This document shows positions 15,724 to 23,402 of a DNA stretch of 35,299 nt, piece after piece. The stretch covers positions 1-35,299 of the forward strand of contig WTGA01000051.1 in NCBI GenBank assembly GCA_011523765.1, in the 5' to 3' direction. The DNA comes from Gammaproteobacteria bacterium. GTDB taxonomy: Bacteria > Pseudomonadota > Gammaproteobacteria > Arenicellales > Poriferihabitantaceae. The stretch's first letter is position 1, and each line of letters opens with the position of its first letter. The notes under the pieces were generated by a model. That model saw nothing but the letters and a program-made list of their open reading frames with translations. It was not told the origin of the DNA and searched no databases. The position numbers and the translations under genes were made by a program.

Positions 15724-17793
15724 ATGAGCGTGAATCCGGAACGGCTGCGGCGTTGCCTGAATCCGGCATCCATCGTGGTGGTGGGGGGAACGGAAGCCGA
15801 GCGTGTCCTGGAGCAGAGCCGGAAACTGGATTATCAGGGTGAGATGTGGGCCGTCAATCCCCGCCGCGAGTCCATGGCGGGGATTCGCTGCCTGAATTCC
15901 CTGGAGGACCTGCCCGGCGTTCCCGACGTTGCGTTTGTCGGAGTCCCGGCGGAACCCAGTATCCCACTGGTGGGCCGGCTGAATGAGTTGGGGGCGGGGG
16001 GCGCGGTGTGCCTGGCTTCGGGGTTCACGGAGGTCGGGCAGGAGGGCCGGGACCGGCAGCAGGACCTGGTGGCCGCGGCCGGGGACATGCCGGTTCTGGG
16101 CCCCAATTGCTATGGATATGTCAATACCCTGCTGGGGGCGGCCCTGTTTCCGGACCAGCACGGGTTGTCAAGAACGGAATCCGGCGTGGCCATCATTTCG
16201 TGCAGCGGCAATATCGGAATCAACTTTACCCTGCAGCAAAGGGGATTGTCCATCGCCTGGTTGATTACCGTGGGAAACCAGGCGGTCGTCGGCATTGAGG
16301 AAGCGGTATCGGCGGCCCTGCAGAACGATCGAATCCGGGCGATCGGCATTCATATCGAGGGGATCCGGGACCTGCCCGGGTTTGTCTCGCTGGCCGACGA
16401 GGCCAGGCAGAAGGGAATCCCCATGGTCGTCCTGAAAACGGGGAAATCGGATCTCGGCGCCCGGATCACGCTGAGTCACACTGCCACGCTGGCCGGTGAG
16501 GACCGGCTCTACGCGGCCCTGTTCGACCGTCTTGGGATTGGGCAGGTGGAGACCATCGAGGAATTTCTGGAGACGTTGAAACTGGTCTCGGTCACCGGGC
16601 CTCTGAAAGGAAACCGCATTGCCTCCATGAGCTGCTCCGGGGGGGAGGCATCCCTGATCGCGGACCTGTCCGCCTCGCGTGCCGTCCATTTTCCGGCCCT
16701 GGAACCCGGGCATCGGAAAAGGCTGCAGGCTACCCTGAACGAATACGTTAAGGTTGACAATCCACTGGATTACCATACCTTTATCTGGGGCGAGGCGGCG
16801 AAAATGACGCGTACCTTCTCGACGATGATGGAGGGAGGATTTGATCTTACGGTCCTGGTCATCGATTACCCGCTGATCAATGACTGCCAAATGGAAGACT
16901 GGCTCGTGGCGACCCGGGTGTTTGTCGAAGCCTGCCGAAGAACGGGGTCAAGGGGGGCGGTGGTGACCTGCCTGTCTGAAAGCTTCGCCCCGGAAATCCG
17001 GGAACGGCTGATCGAAAACGGGATTGCACCGCTGCACGGAATGGATCAGGCCCTTGCGGCGATTGAAGCGGCCAGCCGGATCGGAATGGCCTGGGATGAC
17101 TGGCTGCTTCCGGCCGTCGGTCCGGCCGGACCGGAATGTCCCGGGGAGAAAAGTGTCGGGCTGGACGAATCCGAGGCAAAAAGGCTGCTGGCGCATCACG
17201 GTATCCCGGTTCCGGATTCGGTCAGGATGGAGCGGGGTTCCCGGGGGCCGGATGCGGTGGAACATCCGGGATTCCCGCTTGTGCTGAAGGTGGTTTCAGC
17301 CGAACTTGCGCACAAGTCGGAATGCAATGCCGTGGTGGTGGATATCCGGTCGGAAAGTGAACTGGCGAGGCATGCTGCACGGTTGTTCGAGCTGTCGGAT
17401 ACGCTGTTGCTGGAAACCATGGTGGAAGACAGTGTCGCCGAGTTGCTGGTCGGAGTCGGCCATGACGTCCAGTTCGGCCACTACCTGATGCTGGGGGCGG
17501 GCGGCACGCTGGTGGAACTGCTGGGTGACCGCGAAATCGTGTTGTTTCCACTGACGGAAAAGCGCATCCTCGGGGTGCTGGAGAAACTGGGAATCTGGCC
17601 GCTGCTCAACGGCTACCGGGGAAAACCCGGGGCGGATGTCGGCGCGGTGGTGCGTACGGTGCTGGCCATCCAGGCCCTGATGGAACAGCGCGGCGGGGAA
17701 ATCGCCGAACTTGAGGTCAATCCGCTCATGGTCAAGGCGGACCGGCATGGCGCAGTGGCGGCCGATGCCCTGGTCAGAATGAGAAAACGATGA
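15724..17793 (+). CDS. ADP-forming acyl-CoA synthetase (fused alpha-beta ACD type)
   Basis: A 689-residue NDP-forming acyl-CoA ligase. The N-terminal part has the CoA-binding fold (about 10-125) and a succinyl-CoA-ligase-like region with the phospho-His H252 in S-H-T-A-T-L-A-G. The C-terminal part (about 475-689) is ATP-grasp, with the conserved H530 in A-H-K-S-E-C-N and a D-R-E-I segment before the end. The reaction is acid + ATP + CoA to acyl-CoA + ADP + Pi through phospho-His. Here it probably does the job that CaiC (AMP-forming) or CaiB (CoA transfer) does in enteric bacteria: charging gamma-butyrobetaine, crotonobetaine or carnitine. The marine DMSP enzyme DddX belongs to the same superfamily, so DMSP is an alternative substrate, notable because a DddP-like gene lies two genes downstream. 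Its stop overlaps the next possible ATG. Confidence 0.87.
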   Translation: MSVNPERLRRCLNPASIVVVGGTEAERVLEQSRKLDYQGEMWAVNPRRESMAGIRCLNSLEDLPGVPDVAFVGVPAEPSIPLVGRLNELGAGGAVCLASGFTEVGQEGRDRQQDLVAAAGDMPVLGPNCYGYVNTLLGAALFPDQHGLSRTESGVAIISCSGNIGINFTLQQRGLSIAWLITVGNQAVVGIEEAVSAALQNDRIRAIGIHIEGIRDLPGFVSLADEARQKGIPMVVLKTGKSDLGARITLSHTATLAGEDRLYAALFDRLGIGQVETIEEFLETLKLVSVTGPLKGNRIASMSCSGGEASLIADLSASRAVHFPALEPGHRKRLQATLNEYVKVDNPLDYHTFIWGEAAKMTRTFSTMMEGGFDLTVLVIDYPLINDCQMEDWLVATRVFVEACRRTGSRGAVVTCLSESFAPEIRERLIENGIAPLHGMDQALAAIEAASRIGMAWDDWLLPAVGPAGPECPGEKSVGLDESEAKRLLAHHGIPVPDSVRMERGSRGPDAVEHPGFPLVLKVVSAELAHKSECNAVVVDIRSESELARHAARLFELSDTLLLETMVEDSVAELLVGVGHDVQFGHYLMLGAGGTLVELLGDREIVLFPLTEKRILGVLEKLGIWPLLNGYRGKPGADVGAVVRTVLAIQALMEQRGGEIAELEVNPLMVKADRHGAVAADALVRMRKR

Positions 17794-17813
17794 ATATGAC
17801 AGGAGAACAAGAC

Positions 17814-18596
17814 ATGTCTGATGCGGTAAAAACCACCACCCGGGGAGCCGTCCTCGAGGTCACCCTGGATCGTCCCAAGGCGAATGCCATCGACAGTCCG
17901 ACCAGCCGGGAGCTTGGCCGGGTTTTTTCCGGGTTCAGGGATGACCCGGAGTTGAGAGTCGCGGTCCTGACCGGCGGCGGGGAACGGTTTTTTTGTGCGG
18001 GATGGGATCTCAAGGCGGCCGCGGACGGGGAGGATGCGACCACGGATTTCGGGGCCGGGGGCTTTGGCGGGCTGCAGGAATTGCCCGACCTGAACAAGCC
18101 GGTGATTGTCGCGGTCAACGGAATTGCCTGCGGGGGTGGTTTTGAGCTGATGATCTCCGGGGATATTGTGATCGCGGCCGAACATGCCAGTTTTGCCCTG
18201 CCGGAAATCAATGCCGGCACCCTGGCGGATGCCGCTACGATCAAATTGCCCAAACGGGTGCCGTATCATGTGGCCATGGAGCTGTTGCTGACCGGACGGT
18301 GGATGGATGTCCAGGAGGCGGCAAAATGGGGTCTGGTCAATGAAATCGTCGAAGCCGGTCGGTTGATGGATCGCGCAAGAGAGCTGGCCCAAATGCTGGC
18401 AGCGGGGCCGCCCCTGGTTTTTGCGGCGATCAAGGAAACGGTCCGGGCCACCGAGAACATGGATTTCCAGGAGGCCATCAACCTGCTCAATGCGCAGGGA
18501 TTGAAGACCGTGAAAACATTGTACGGCAGCGAGGACATGCACGAGGGTGCTCTGGCGTTTGCCGAGAAACGCAAGCCGGTCTGGAAAGGAGTCTGA
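17814..18596 (+). CDS. caiD: CaiD-like enoyl-CoA hydratase (carnitinyl-CoA dehydratase family)
   Basis: A 260-residue crotonase of nearly the same length as E. coli CaiD (261). The shared signature includes L-D-R-P-K-A-N-A-I-D, F-R-D-D-P-x-L-R-V-A, F-x-A-G-W-D-L-K-A-A and the C-terminal F-A-E-K-R-x-P-V-W-K-G. The crotonase glutamates fall at E111 and E131, the same numbers as in CaiD. It should interconvert crotonobetainyl-CoA and L-carnitinyl-CoA. The ATG at 17814 was chosen because AGGAG (17801-17805) lies eight bases before it; the frame also has ATGs at 17790 and 17796, the first overlapping the synthetase stop. The motif G-T-L-A-D-A-A replaces the usual G-I-V-P-D-S-G-G after E131, so fine substrate details may differ. 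Confidence 0.88.
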   Translation: MSDAVKTTTRGAVLEVTLDRPKANAIDSPTSRELGRVFSGFRDDPELRVAVLTGGGERFFCAGWDLKAAADGEDATTDFGAGGFGGLQELPDLNKPVIVAVNGIACGGGFELMISGDIVIAAEHASFALPEINAGTLADAATIKLPKRVPYHVAMELLLTGRWMDVQEAAKWGLVNEIVEAGRLMDRARELAQMLAAGPPLVFAAIKETVRATENMDFQEAINLLNAQGLKTVKTLYGSEDMHEGALAFAEKRKPVWKGV

Positions 18597-18658
18597 ATGG
18601 AAGGATTTCAAGTGATTTTGGTCTGCAGCCCGTCCACCACACCCCTTCGGAGTCCGTC

Positions 18659-19894
18659 GTGAACCTGTCCTCCGGCCGGATCAATGCCCGGCAGCATGGT
18701 GCAATGGAATTTTCCGATGCCCCGGTGGACCTGGACCGCGTAAGAAGATACCGGCTTGGCCGGATCCGGGAGCAGCTGGGCAGGCTGGACTATGCCGGGA
18801 TACTGCTGTTCGACCAGGTGAACTGCCGCTACGCCTGTGATGCGACCAATATGCAGGTCTGGTGTTCACACTATGAAACCCGCTGTGTCTTCATTGCCAC
18901 GGACGGTCCCCTGATCCTGTTTGATTACGGCGATTATCCCCATCTTGCCGAGGGCATCCCGACCATAGACGAATATCGCGTGAATTCCTCATTTTTCTAT
19001 TTTACGGCGGGCAGCCGGTCCGAAGAAAAGGCCAATCTATTTGCGGACCAGATCGCCGACCTGGTCCGCACCCATGGCGGCGGCAATTCCCGGCTGGCCA
19101 TCGACCGGTTGTCCTATACCGGCTGCAGGCCCCTCCTGGACCGGGGGATGGAAATCCACGACGGGCTGGAAGTGATGGAGCTTGCCCGGGTGATCAAGTC
19201 GGCCGAGGAACTCGTGCTGATGCAGCAGGCCATTGACGTCTGTGAGGTCGGGATGAAAAAAATGCGCGAAGCGCTGGTGCCCGGGATCACCGAAAATGCA
19301 TTGTGGGCGAAGCTCCATGAAGCCAATGTTTCCCTGGGTGGTGAATGGATCGAGACCCGCCTCCTGTCATCCGGTCCCAGGACCTTTCCCTGGTTCAGGG
19401 AGTCCTCGATGAGAAAGATCGAAGCCGGGGACATCGTCAGTTTTGATACCGACCTGATCGGACCCTACGGGTATTGTGCCGATCTTTCGCGCAGCTGGGT
19501 CTGCGGAGACAGGCCGAGCGACGAACAGCGCAGGATCTATGCCTATGCCCATGCCCAGATCCAGCACAATGTCGCCATGCTGATGCCGGGCATGACGTTT
19601 TTTGAAGCCTCCGAAGCGGGCTGGAAAATTCCCCGGGAATTTGCCAACAACAAATATGCCTCCATGATTCATGGCGTGGGACTGGCGGACGAGTATCCCA
19701 GTATCAAGCACCTCGACAAGTATCCCCTGGCCGGTTATGAGGGGACCATCGAGGAAAACATGACGTTGTGCGTAGAGTCCTATATCGGCTCGGAGCGAAG
19801 CGGCGAAGGCGTCAAGCTGGAGGAGCAGGTCTTGATCACCCGGGAAGGGGCGAAGGTATTGTCCCGGTACCCGATGGAACTGGATTGGCTTTGA
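18659..19894 (+). CDS. DddP-like M24-family protein (candidate DMSP lyase or related betaine-cleaving enzyme)
   Basis: A 411-residue protein of the M24 pita-bread fold. All six metal ligands of DddP-type enzymes are visible at matching spacing: D263, D265, D275, H338, E373 and E388 (known DddP: D295, D297, D307, H371, E406, E421). Beyond the general family, it shares DddP-like stretches N-x-R-Y-A-x-D-x-T-N-M-Q-x-W near residue 55 and G-G-E-W-I-E-T-R-L-L-x-S-G-P-R-T near 227. DddP splits dimethylsulfoniopropionate into dimethyl sulfide and acrylate. The GTG at 18659 has CGGAG six bases ahead; an ATG at 18704 lacks a ribosome site. It sits inside a carnitine operon, 62 bases after the CaiD gene, so it may act on a trimethylammonium analogue instead. 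Creatinase or prolidase activity is a less likely alternative. Confidence 0.78.
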   Translation: MNLSSGRINARQHGAMEFSDAPVDLDRVRRYRLGRIREQLGRLDYAGILLFDQVNCRYACDATNMQVWCSHYETRCVFIATDGPLILFDYGDYPHLAEGIPTIDEYRVNSSFFYFTAGSRSEEKANLFADQIADLVRTHGGGNSRLAIDRLSYTGCRPLLDRGMEIHDGLEVMELARVIKSAEELVLMQQAIDVCEVGMKKMREALVPGITENALWAKLHEANVSLGGEWIETRLLSSGPRTFPWFRESSMRKIEAGDIVSFDTDLIGPYGYCADLSRSWVCGDRPSDEQRRIYAYAHAQIQHNVAMLMPGMTFFEASEAGWKIPREFANNKYASMIHGVGLADEYPSIKHLDKYPLAGYEGTIEENMTLCVESYIGSERSGEGVKLEEQVLITREGAKVLSRYPMELDWL

Positions 19895-19897
19895 TCC

Positions 19898-20374
19898 ATG
19901 CTGGAGATCCGAAGAGCCAGTCCATTTGACCCGGAAGTGAAAGTGCTGATCGGGGAACTGGACCGCTACCAGCGGTCCATCTATCCGGAAGAATCCAACC
20001 ACCTGGATCCGGTCCATGAGCTGGCGAAATCCAATGTGTGTTTCCTGGGTGCCTATCTCGGGAATGAACTGGTGGGGATCGGGGCGGTAAAGTACCTGCA
20101 TGCGGACTGCGACTACGGTGAAATCAAGCGCGTTTATGTAAAAAAATCAACCAGAAGGAAGGGAATCTCCCAGTCTTTGATGAAGCAGCTTGAGGTCGAT
20201 GCCCAGCGCCGGGGGGTCGCGGTATTGCGACTGGAGACGGGGGTCCACCAGCCCGAAGCCGTGGGCCTGTATGAAAAACTGGGATACAGCCGGTGCGGCC
20301 GTTTCGGAGCATATCCGGATGACCCGGTTTCCGTGTTCATGGAAAAGAAACTGGAAGAAGGGAAGGTCCCCTGA
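19898..20374 (+). CDS. GNAT-family N-acetyltransferase
   Basis: A 158-residue protein with the GNAT fold. Acetyl-CoA binding motif A is visible as V-Y-V-K-K-S-T-R-R-K-G-I-S-Q-S-L, followed by L-R-L-E-T-G and the C-terminal L-Y-E-K-L-G-Y. The start codon lies three bases after the DddP-like stop, so it belongs to the same operon and is its last gene. The substrate is unknown; it could acetylate an amine product of the pathway or be a general detoxifying enzyme. Confidence 0.82.
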   Translation: MLEIRRASPFDPEVKVLIGELDRYQRSIYPEESNHLDPVHELAKSNVCFLGAYLGNELVGIGAVKYLHADCDYGEIKRVYVKKSTRRKGISQSLMKQLEVDAQRRGVAVLRLETGVHQPEAVGLYEKLGYSRCGRFGAYPDDPVSVFMEKKLEEGKVP

Positions 20375-20391
20375 CCAATGGATTTTTCCTG

Positions 20392-20410
20392 TCCGGGGAG
20401 GTTTCCCGGA
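20392..20410. terminator. weak stem-loop between convergent operons
   Basis: TCCGGG and CCCGGA form a 6-bp stem around GAGGTTT in the 80-base gap between the GNAT gene (plus) and the VWA gene (minus). A TTTTCC/GGAAAA pair flanks it and could form an alternative stem. The location suits a shared terminator; the fold itself is modest. Confidence 0.3.
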
Positions 20411-20454
20411 AAAGGACCCCGGGCCGGACCGTCCGGTGGACAGCAAAGCCAAAT

Positions 20455-21396
20455 TCAGGGCACCGGCAGGCCCAGAAAAGCTCCCTGATTCATCTCCACC
20501 ACTTTTCGCATGAGCGTCGCATAGATTGCGCGCCCATTCGGTGAAATGAATCCGATGCTGTGTACACGAAAAGGGGGAGACCCGTCCGCATTTTCGGGGT
20601 TCATTCTCTCCAGGGTGTCAATCACGGCTTCATACGAGGGCCCGGTATAGTCATCGCCCAGCACATAGATGGATTTTTTGCCCGGTTTGCCTGCGTAGGT
20701 GCGCAGTGCGTTTTCAAGCCCTTCAACGGGGCTGCTGCTGGAAAAGGCCCCCCAGTTGTACAACAGCGTCTTGATGCCTTTGCGTCTTGCCGGGGTATCG
20801 GGAATCCACTTGCGCCTGGAACTTTCGAGAAGGTAGTATCCATTGTCATTCATGACCTGGAATCCCTTTACCTGGGGGTGGATATCCAGGATTCTGTTCA
20901 GGGTATCGACGACATATTCCCAGATTACCTGCATGCTTCCGGAAGTGTCCACAATGAAAATCACGTACTGGCTGTCAACCGGGATTCCACCCACTTCCGG
21001 GTCCCTCTCCTGCACCGGCCCGCCTGGGGTAATGGCAGCTTTCTCCAATGATTTCCGGACCAGTTCAAGGCCTTCTTTTTCCTGCTCCAGGTTCTCCAGA
21101 ACACGCGCGGCCTGCTCCAGGGGTTCTTTCAGCTCTTCGGTGGTGGCCCGGGCCGGGGGCGGAAAGGTTGACGGGTCGGCTTTGCGGGCCGTTTCCCACA
21201 ACGCGCGCAACGCCTCGATGGCATCCGACGCATTTTCAATTTCCAGTTCCAGGCGGGGATTCCCTTCATCGGCGCTCGATGCCACAGGGCCGGGTTTCGT
21301 CACGATCAGCAGGAGCAGGATGGCTCCGAAGGCACAGGTAACGATGTCGAGAAACGACAAGCCAAAGACTTCCATGCCCGGTCTGCTTCTCTTCAT
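20455..21396 (-). CDS. membrane-anchored von Willebrand A protein with ExbD/TolR-like N-terminus (second copy)
   Basis: A 313-residue protein. Residues about 8-33 carry a single TM helix preceded by an Asp in F-L-D-I-V-T-C, followed by G-A-I-L-L-L-L-I-V. This layout matches ExbD/TolR proteins, in which an Asp at the start of the TM takes part in proton flow. A charged, probably coiled-coil linker (about 45-130) leads to a VWA domain with MIDAS residues D-T-S-G-S and a later D in L-G-D-D-Y-T. The ATG at 21396 overlaps the stop of the upstream VWA gene in ATGA, so the two are translationally coupled. It is the last gene of the eight-gene operon. VWA domains bind partner proteins through a metal ion; the partner is unknown. 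Confidence 0.85.
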   Translation of the reverse strand: MKRSRPGMEVFGLSFLDIVTCAFGAILLLLIVTKPGPVASSADEGNPRLELEIENASDAIEALRALWETARKADPSTFPPPARATTEELKEPLEQAARVLENLEQEKEGLELVRKSLEKAAITPGGPVQERDPEVGGIPVDSQYVIFIVDTSGSMQVIWEYVVDTLNRILDIHPQVKGFQVMNDNGYYLLESSRRKWIPDTPARRKGIKTLLYNWGAFSSSSPVEGLENALRTYAGKPGKKSIYVLGDDYTGPSYEAVIDTLERMNPENADGSPPFRVHSIGFISPNGRAIYATLMRKVVEMNQGAFLGLPVP

Positions 21397-22463
21397 GGCC
21401 AGTCCGAAGCGGGAACGAGCAGCAGCCCGGCGGTGAAGGCAGTCCATTGCCAATAGGCAGGGGCGGCCTGCGGGTCGCCTTCCAGTGGCAGTAGGATCAC
21501 ATTGGTTTTCGGTGCGGAGGTGGCAAAGAAGCGATGGGTGGCCTGTTCGAAAATCTTCAGCCGGCATTCACCGCTGACCACTTGCCTGCCGGTCTTGCAG
21601 GCGGAAAACCGCCCGGGAGGGGTCTTCCCCTGTGTCGGCAATCCATCCGTTACGATATAGACATTGGTTGCGGGAGGAGACAACTGTTTCAGTGCATCAA
21701 TGCCCGCTTCCAGGTTGGTGGCCCCGGTCGGGACCAGGTCATCCAGCTCGTCAAACCAATGCTGGACCACCTCTTCGCCTTGACTGCTTTCCCAGCCCCG
21801 CCGGCGCAAGAATTCGGCTTCGTCATTGAAAGCGATGACCGCAACCTCGCTGGTTGATGGCAGCCGGTTGAGCAGCCATCGGACCGTTCGTTTCGCACGC
21901 TGCCACTTCGGCCCCTGCTGCTTTTCGCTGTCTGAGCGGATTTTGCGCGCAATGATGTCGACCAGCACCTCATCCGTCATGGATGCGCTGCGGTCAATCA
22001 GGATCGCTATCCTGGGACCTTCCACTTTCATTCCAAGCAGATATTCTTCCTCGCCAACCCTCGTATCCTCGCCCGGACCCGCCTTTTGCGGCGGCTTCAT
22101 GAGGACAATTTCATCCTGCAGGGCCTTGATGTCCGCCTGTTCCTGCCGGATCGCACGATTTAACCGCGCCAATTCCCGCTGAACCGATTCGAGGTCCCGG
22201 GCCTGCTTGTTTTCAGCCGCTTCCCGGTCTTCCTCCTGGCTGGCCGCCTGATGGATCTTTTCCCGGAGTCGTGCCTTTTCCCGGTTCAGCATCGACAGGA
22301 CTTCCGCCTGTACCAGGGTGGATTCGCTGTCAACGGTTTGGCTGGCGCCGATATTGGTGTTGTGCTTTACAATCAGAAACAGGAGTACGATGGCTCCGAG
22401 TCCGCAGGCCATGACATCCAGAAAAGCAAGAAGACTGCCTGGATTGCGCCGGTTTGGTTTCAT
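21393..22463 (-). CDS. membrane-anchored von Willebrand A protein with ExbD/TolR-like N-terminus (first copy)
   Basis: A 356-residue protein built like its downstream neighbour. The N-terminal TM (about 10-33) reads F-L-D-V-M-A-C-G-L-G-A-I-V-L-L-F-L-I-V, with the Asp in the same place as the second copy and as ExbD/TolR. Residues about 45-125 are rich in Glu, Gln, Arg and Leu and look like a long coiled coil. The VWA domain has MIDAS D-R-S-A-S, a Thr in T-G-A-T-N-L and D in V-T-D-G-L-P. The two copies differ strongly outside the TM and MIDAS, so they probably form a heteromer. The ATG at 22463 lies 15 bases after the channel gene's stop; an in-frame TTG at 22475 is possible. Confidence 0.86.
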   Translation of the reverse strand: MKPNRRNPGSLLAFLDVMACGLGAIVLLFLIVKHNTNIGASQTVDSESTLVQAEVLSMLNREKARLREKIHQAASQEEDREAAENKQARDLESVQRELARLNRAIRQEQADIKALQDEIVLMKPPQKAGPGEDTRVGEEEYLLGMKVEGPRIAILIDRSASMTDEVLVDIIARKIRSDSEKQQGPKWQRAKRTVRWLLNRLPSTSEVAVIAFNDEAEFLRRRGWESSQGEEVVQHWFDELDDLVPTGATNLEAGIDALKQLSPPATNVYIVTDGLPTQGKTPPGRFSACKTGRQVVSGECRLKIFEQATHRFFATSAPKTNVILLPLEGDPQAAPAYWQWTAFTAGLLLVPASDWP

Positions 22464-22478
22464 TGTGGCAACCAATCA

Positions 22479-23231
22479 TCAACTGATTCGATTCAACAGA
22501 AACTCTTCGCAATATTTTTGTATGTCAACAAGGCGCCTGTCCTGGGTTCGCTGCAGGAAGTGAAGCATCAACATCAGGAGGATGCTGGCAATGAGTGCCA
22601 CAAAGGTTGAGTTGAAGGCAATGCCAAGACTGGCGGTCATCCCGGAAATGTCTCCCGCCAGAGCCTGGTCGGCCTGGGAAAGTGCCTGCCCGATTCCCCG
22701 GACCGTGCCGATGAATCCGATGGACGGAATCGCCCAGATCATGTACCGGATCATGGTGTTGTCCGCCTCCAGCCGCATGGCGAGTGCTTCAACGCTGGTC
22801 TGGATCGCATCGGAGGTATTTTGGACATCCTCGGTGATCCGGTACCTTCGCAGGCTGGCTTTCAGGGTCTCTACCAGCTGCGTCCGGCCGATATGCGCCG
22901 GAAGGGATTCCAACTCATCCAGGTTGTCAGCCAACCGCGAATTCGGTCCCTCCACATCTTCCAGCAGGTCCACGTCGAACAGGTATTGTTCCTTCGAAAT
23001 CTCCCGTAATTTCAATACAATCTGCACGATGCAGTAAAGCATCAGGATGATACAGATTTCCTGTTCCCAGTCCTTCAGAATGACGACCAGATCTCTGGGT
23101 GCGGACTGCCCGGCTTCCGTTGCCGCCTGAATGATCCTTTCAGCACTTGGACGGACATAGCGGGCATAGACGGTATGGACGACCAGTACAATCAACAGCA
23201 AAATGGCAACTCCTCGAATGGATTCTTTCAC
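22479..23231 (-). CDS. MotA/TolQ/ExbB-type proton channel protein
   Basis: A 250-residue inner-membrane protein with about four TM segments (about residues 5-23, 57-75, 155-180 and 195-220). The last two carry the family pattern: P-S-I-G-F-I-G-T-V-R-G-I-G-Q-A-L, then A-S-L-G-I-A-F-N-S-T-F-V-A-L-I. Such proteins form pentamers around a dimer of ExbD/TolR/MotB and use the proton gradient to do mechanical work. It lies directly upstream of two genes with ExbD/TolR-like N-termini, as expected for a channel and its partners. It starts at GTG one base after the stop of the 55-residue gene, with no clear ribosome site, so coupling is likely. No TonB, TolA or OmpA-like gene is nearby. Confidence 0.88.
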   Translation of the reverse strand: MKESIRGVAILLLIVLVVHTVYARYVRPSAERIIQAATEAGQSAPRDLVVILKDWEQEICIILMLYCIVQIVLKLREISKEQYLFDVDLLEDVEGPNSRLADNLDELESLPAHIGRTQLVETLKASLRRYRITEDVQNTSDAIQTSVEALAMRLEADNTMIRYMIWAIPSIGFIGTVRGIGQALSQADQALAGDISGMTASLGIAFNSTFVALIASILLMLMLHFLQRTQDRRLVDIQKYCEEFLLNRIS

Positions 23232-23232
23232 G

Positions 23233-23400
23233 TCAAATGTCCACGGGAAAGCTCACGGGGGCATCCAGGCTGATTTTCGGGTCCTGGGCGGCCACTGTGC
23301 CGGAGTGGTTGTAGAAAATCGCCAGCATCAGGATCGTGGCAGCCACGAGGGCGAGCGACAGGGGCTTCAAGTCACTGGATTCAATTTTCTTTCTGGTCAT
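23233..23400 (-). CDS. small single-pass membrane protein, 55 residues
   Basis: The minus strand reads an uninterrupted 55-codon gene from ATG (23400-23398) to TGA (23235-23233). It has a basic start (T-R-K-K), S-S-D-L-K-P, then one hydrophobic helix of about 18 residues (L-S-L-A-L-V-A-A-T-I-L-M-L-A-I-F-Y), then a short polar tail ending in P-V-D-I. Inside-positive charge suggests the tail is periplasmic. It fills the space between the PEGA-FGE stop (two-base gap) and the channel start (one-base gap) almost exactly, which argues that it is a real gene. The Asp shortly before the TM recalls the two VWA anchors, though it is more distant from the helix. No family recognised. Confidence 0.72.
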   Translation of the reverse strand: MTRKKIESSDLKPLSLALVAATILMLAIFYNHSGTVAAQDPKISLDAPVSFPVDI

Positions 23401-23402
23401 TA

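Noticed and set aside
18659..19894. Creatinase or Xaa-Pro dipeptidase as the main call
   Set aside because: The metal site is common to these families, but the extra shared stretches and exact ligand spacing fit DddP better; I keep the others only as alternatives.
20455..23231. Zorya-type phage defence system
   Set aside because: A channel with ExbD/MotB-like partners recalls ZorAB, but there is no OmpA-like domain, no ZorC/D/E homologue and no helicase or nuclease nearby; the other operon genes are envelope proteins.
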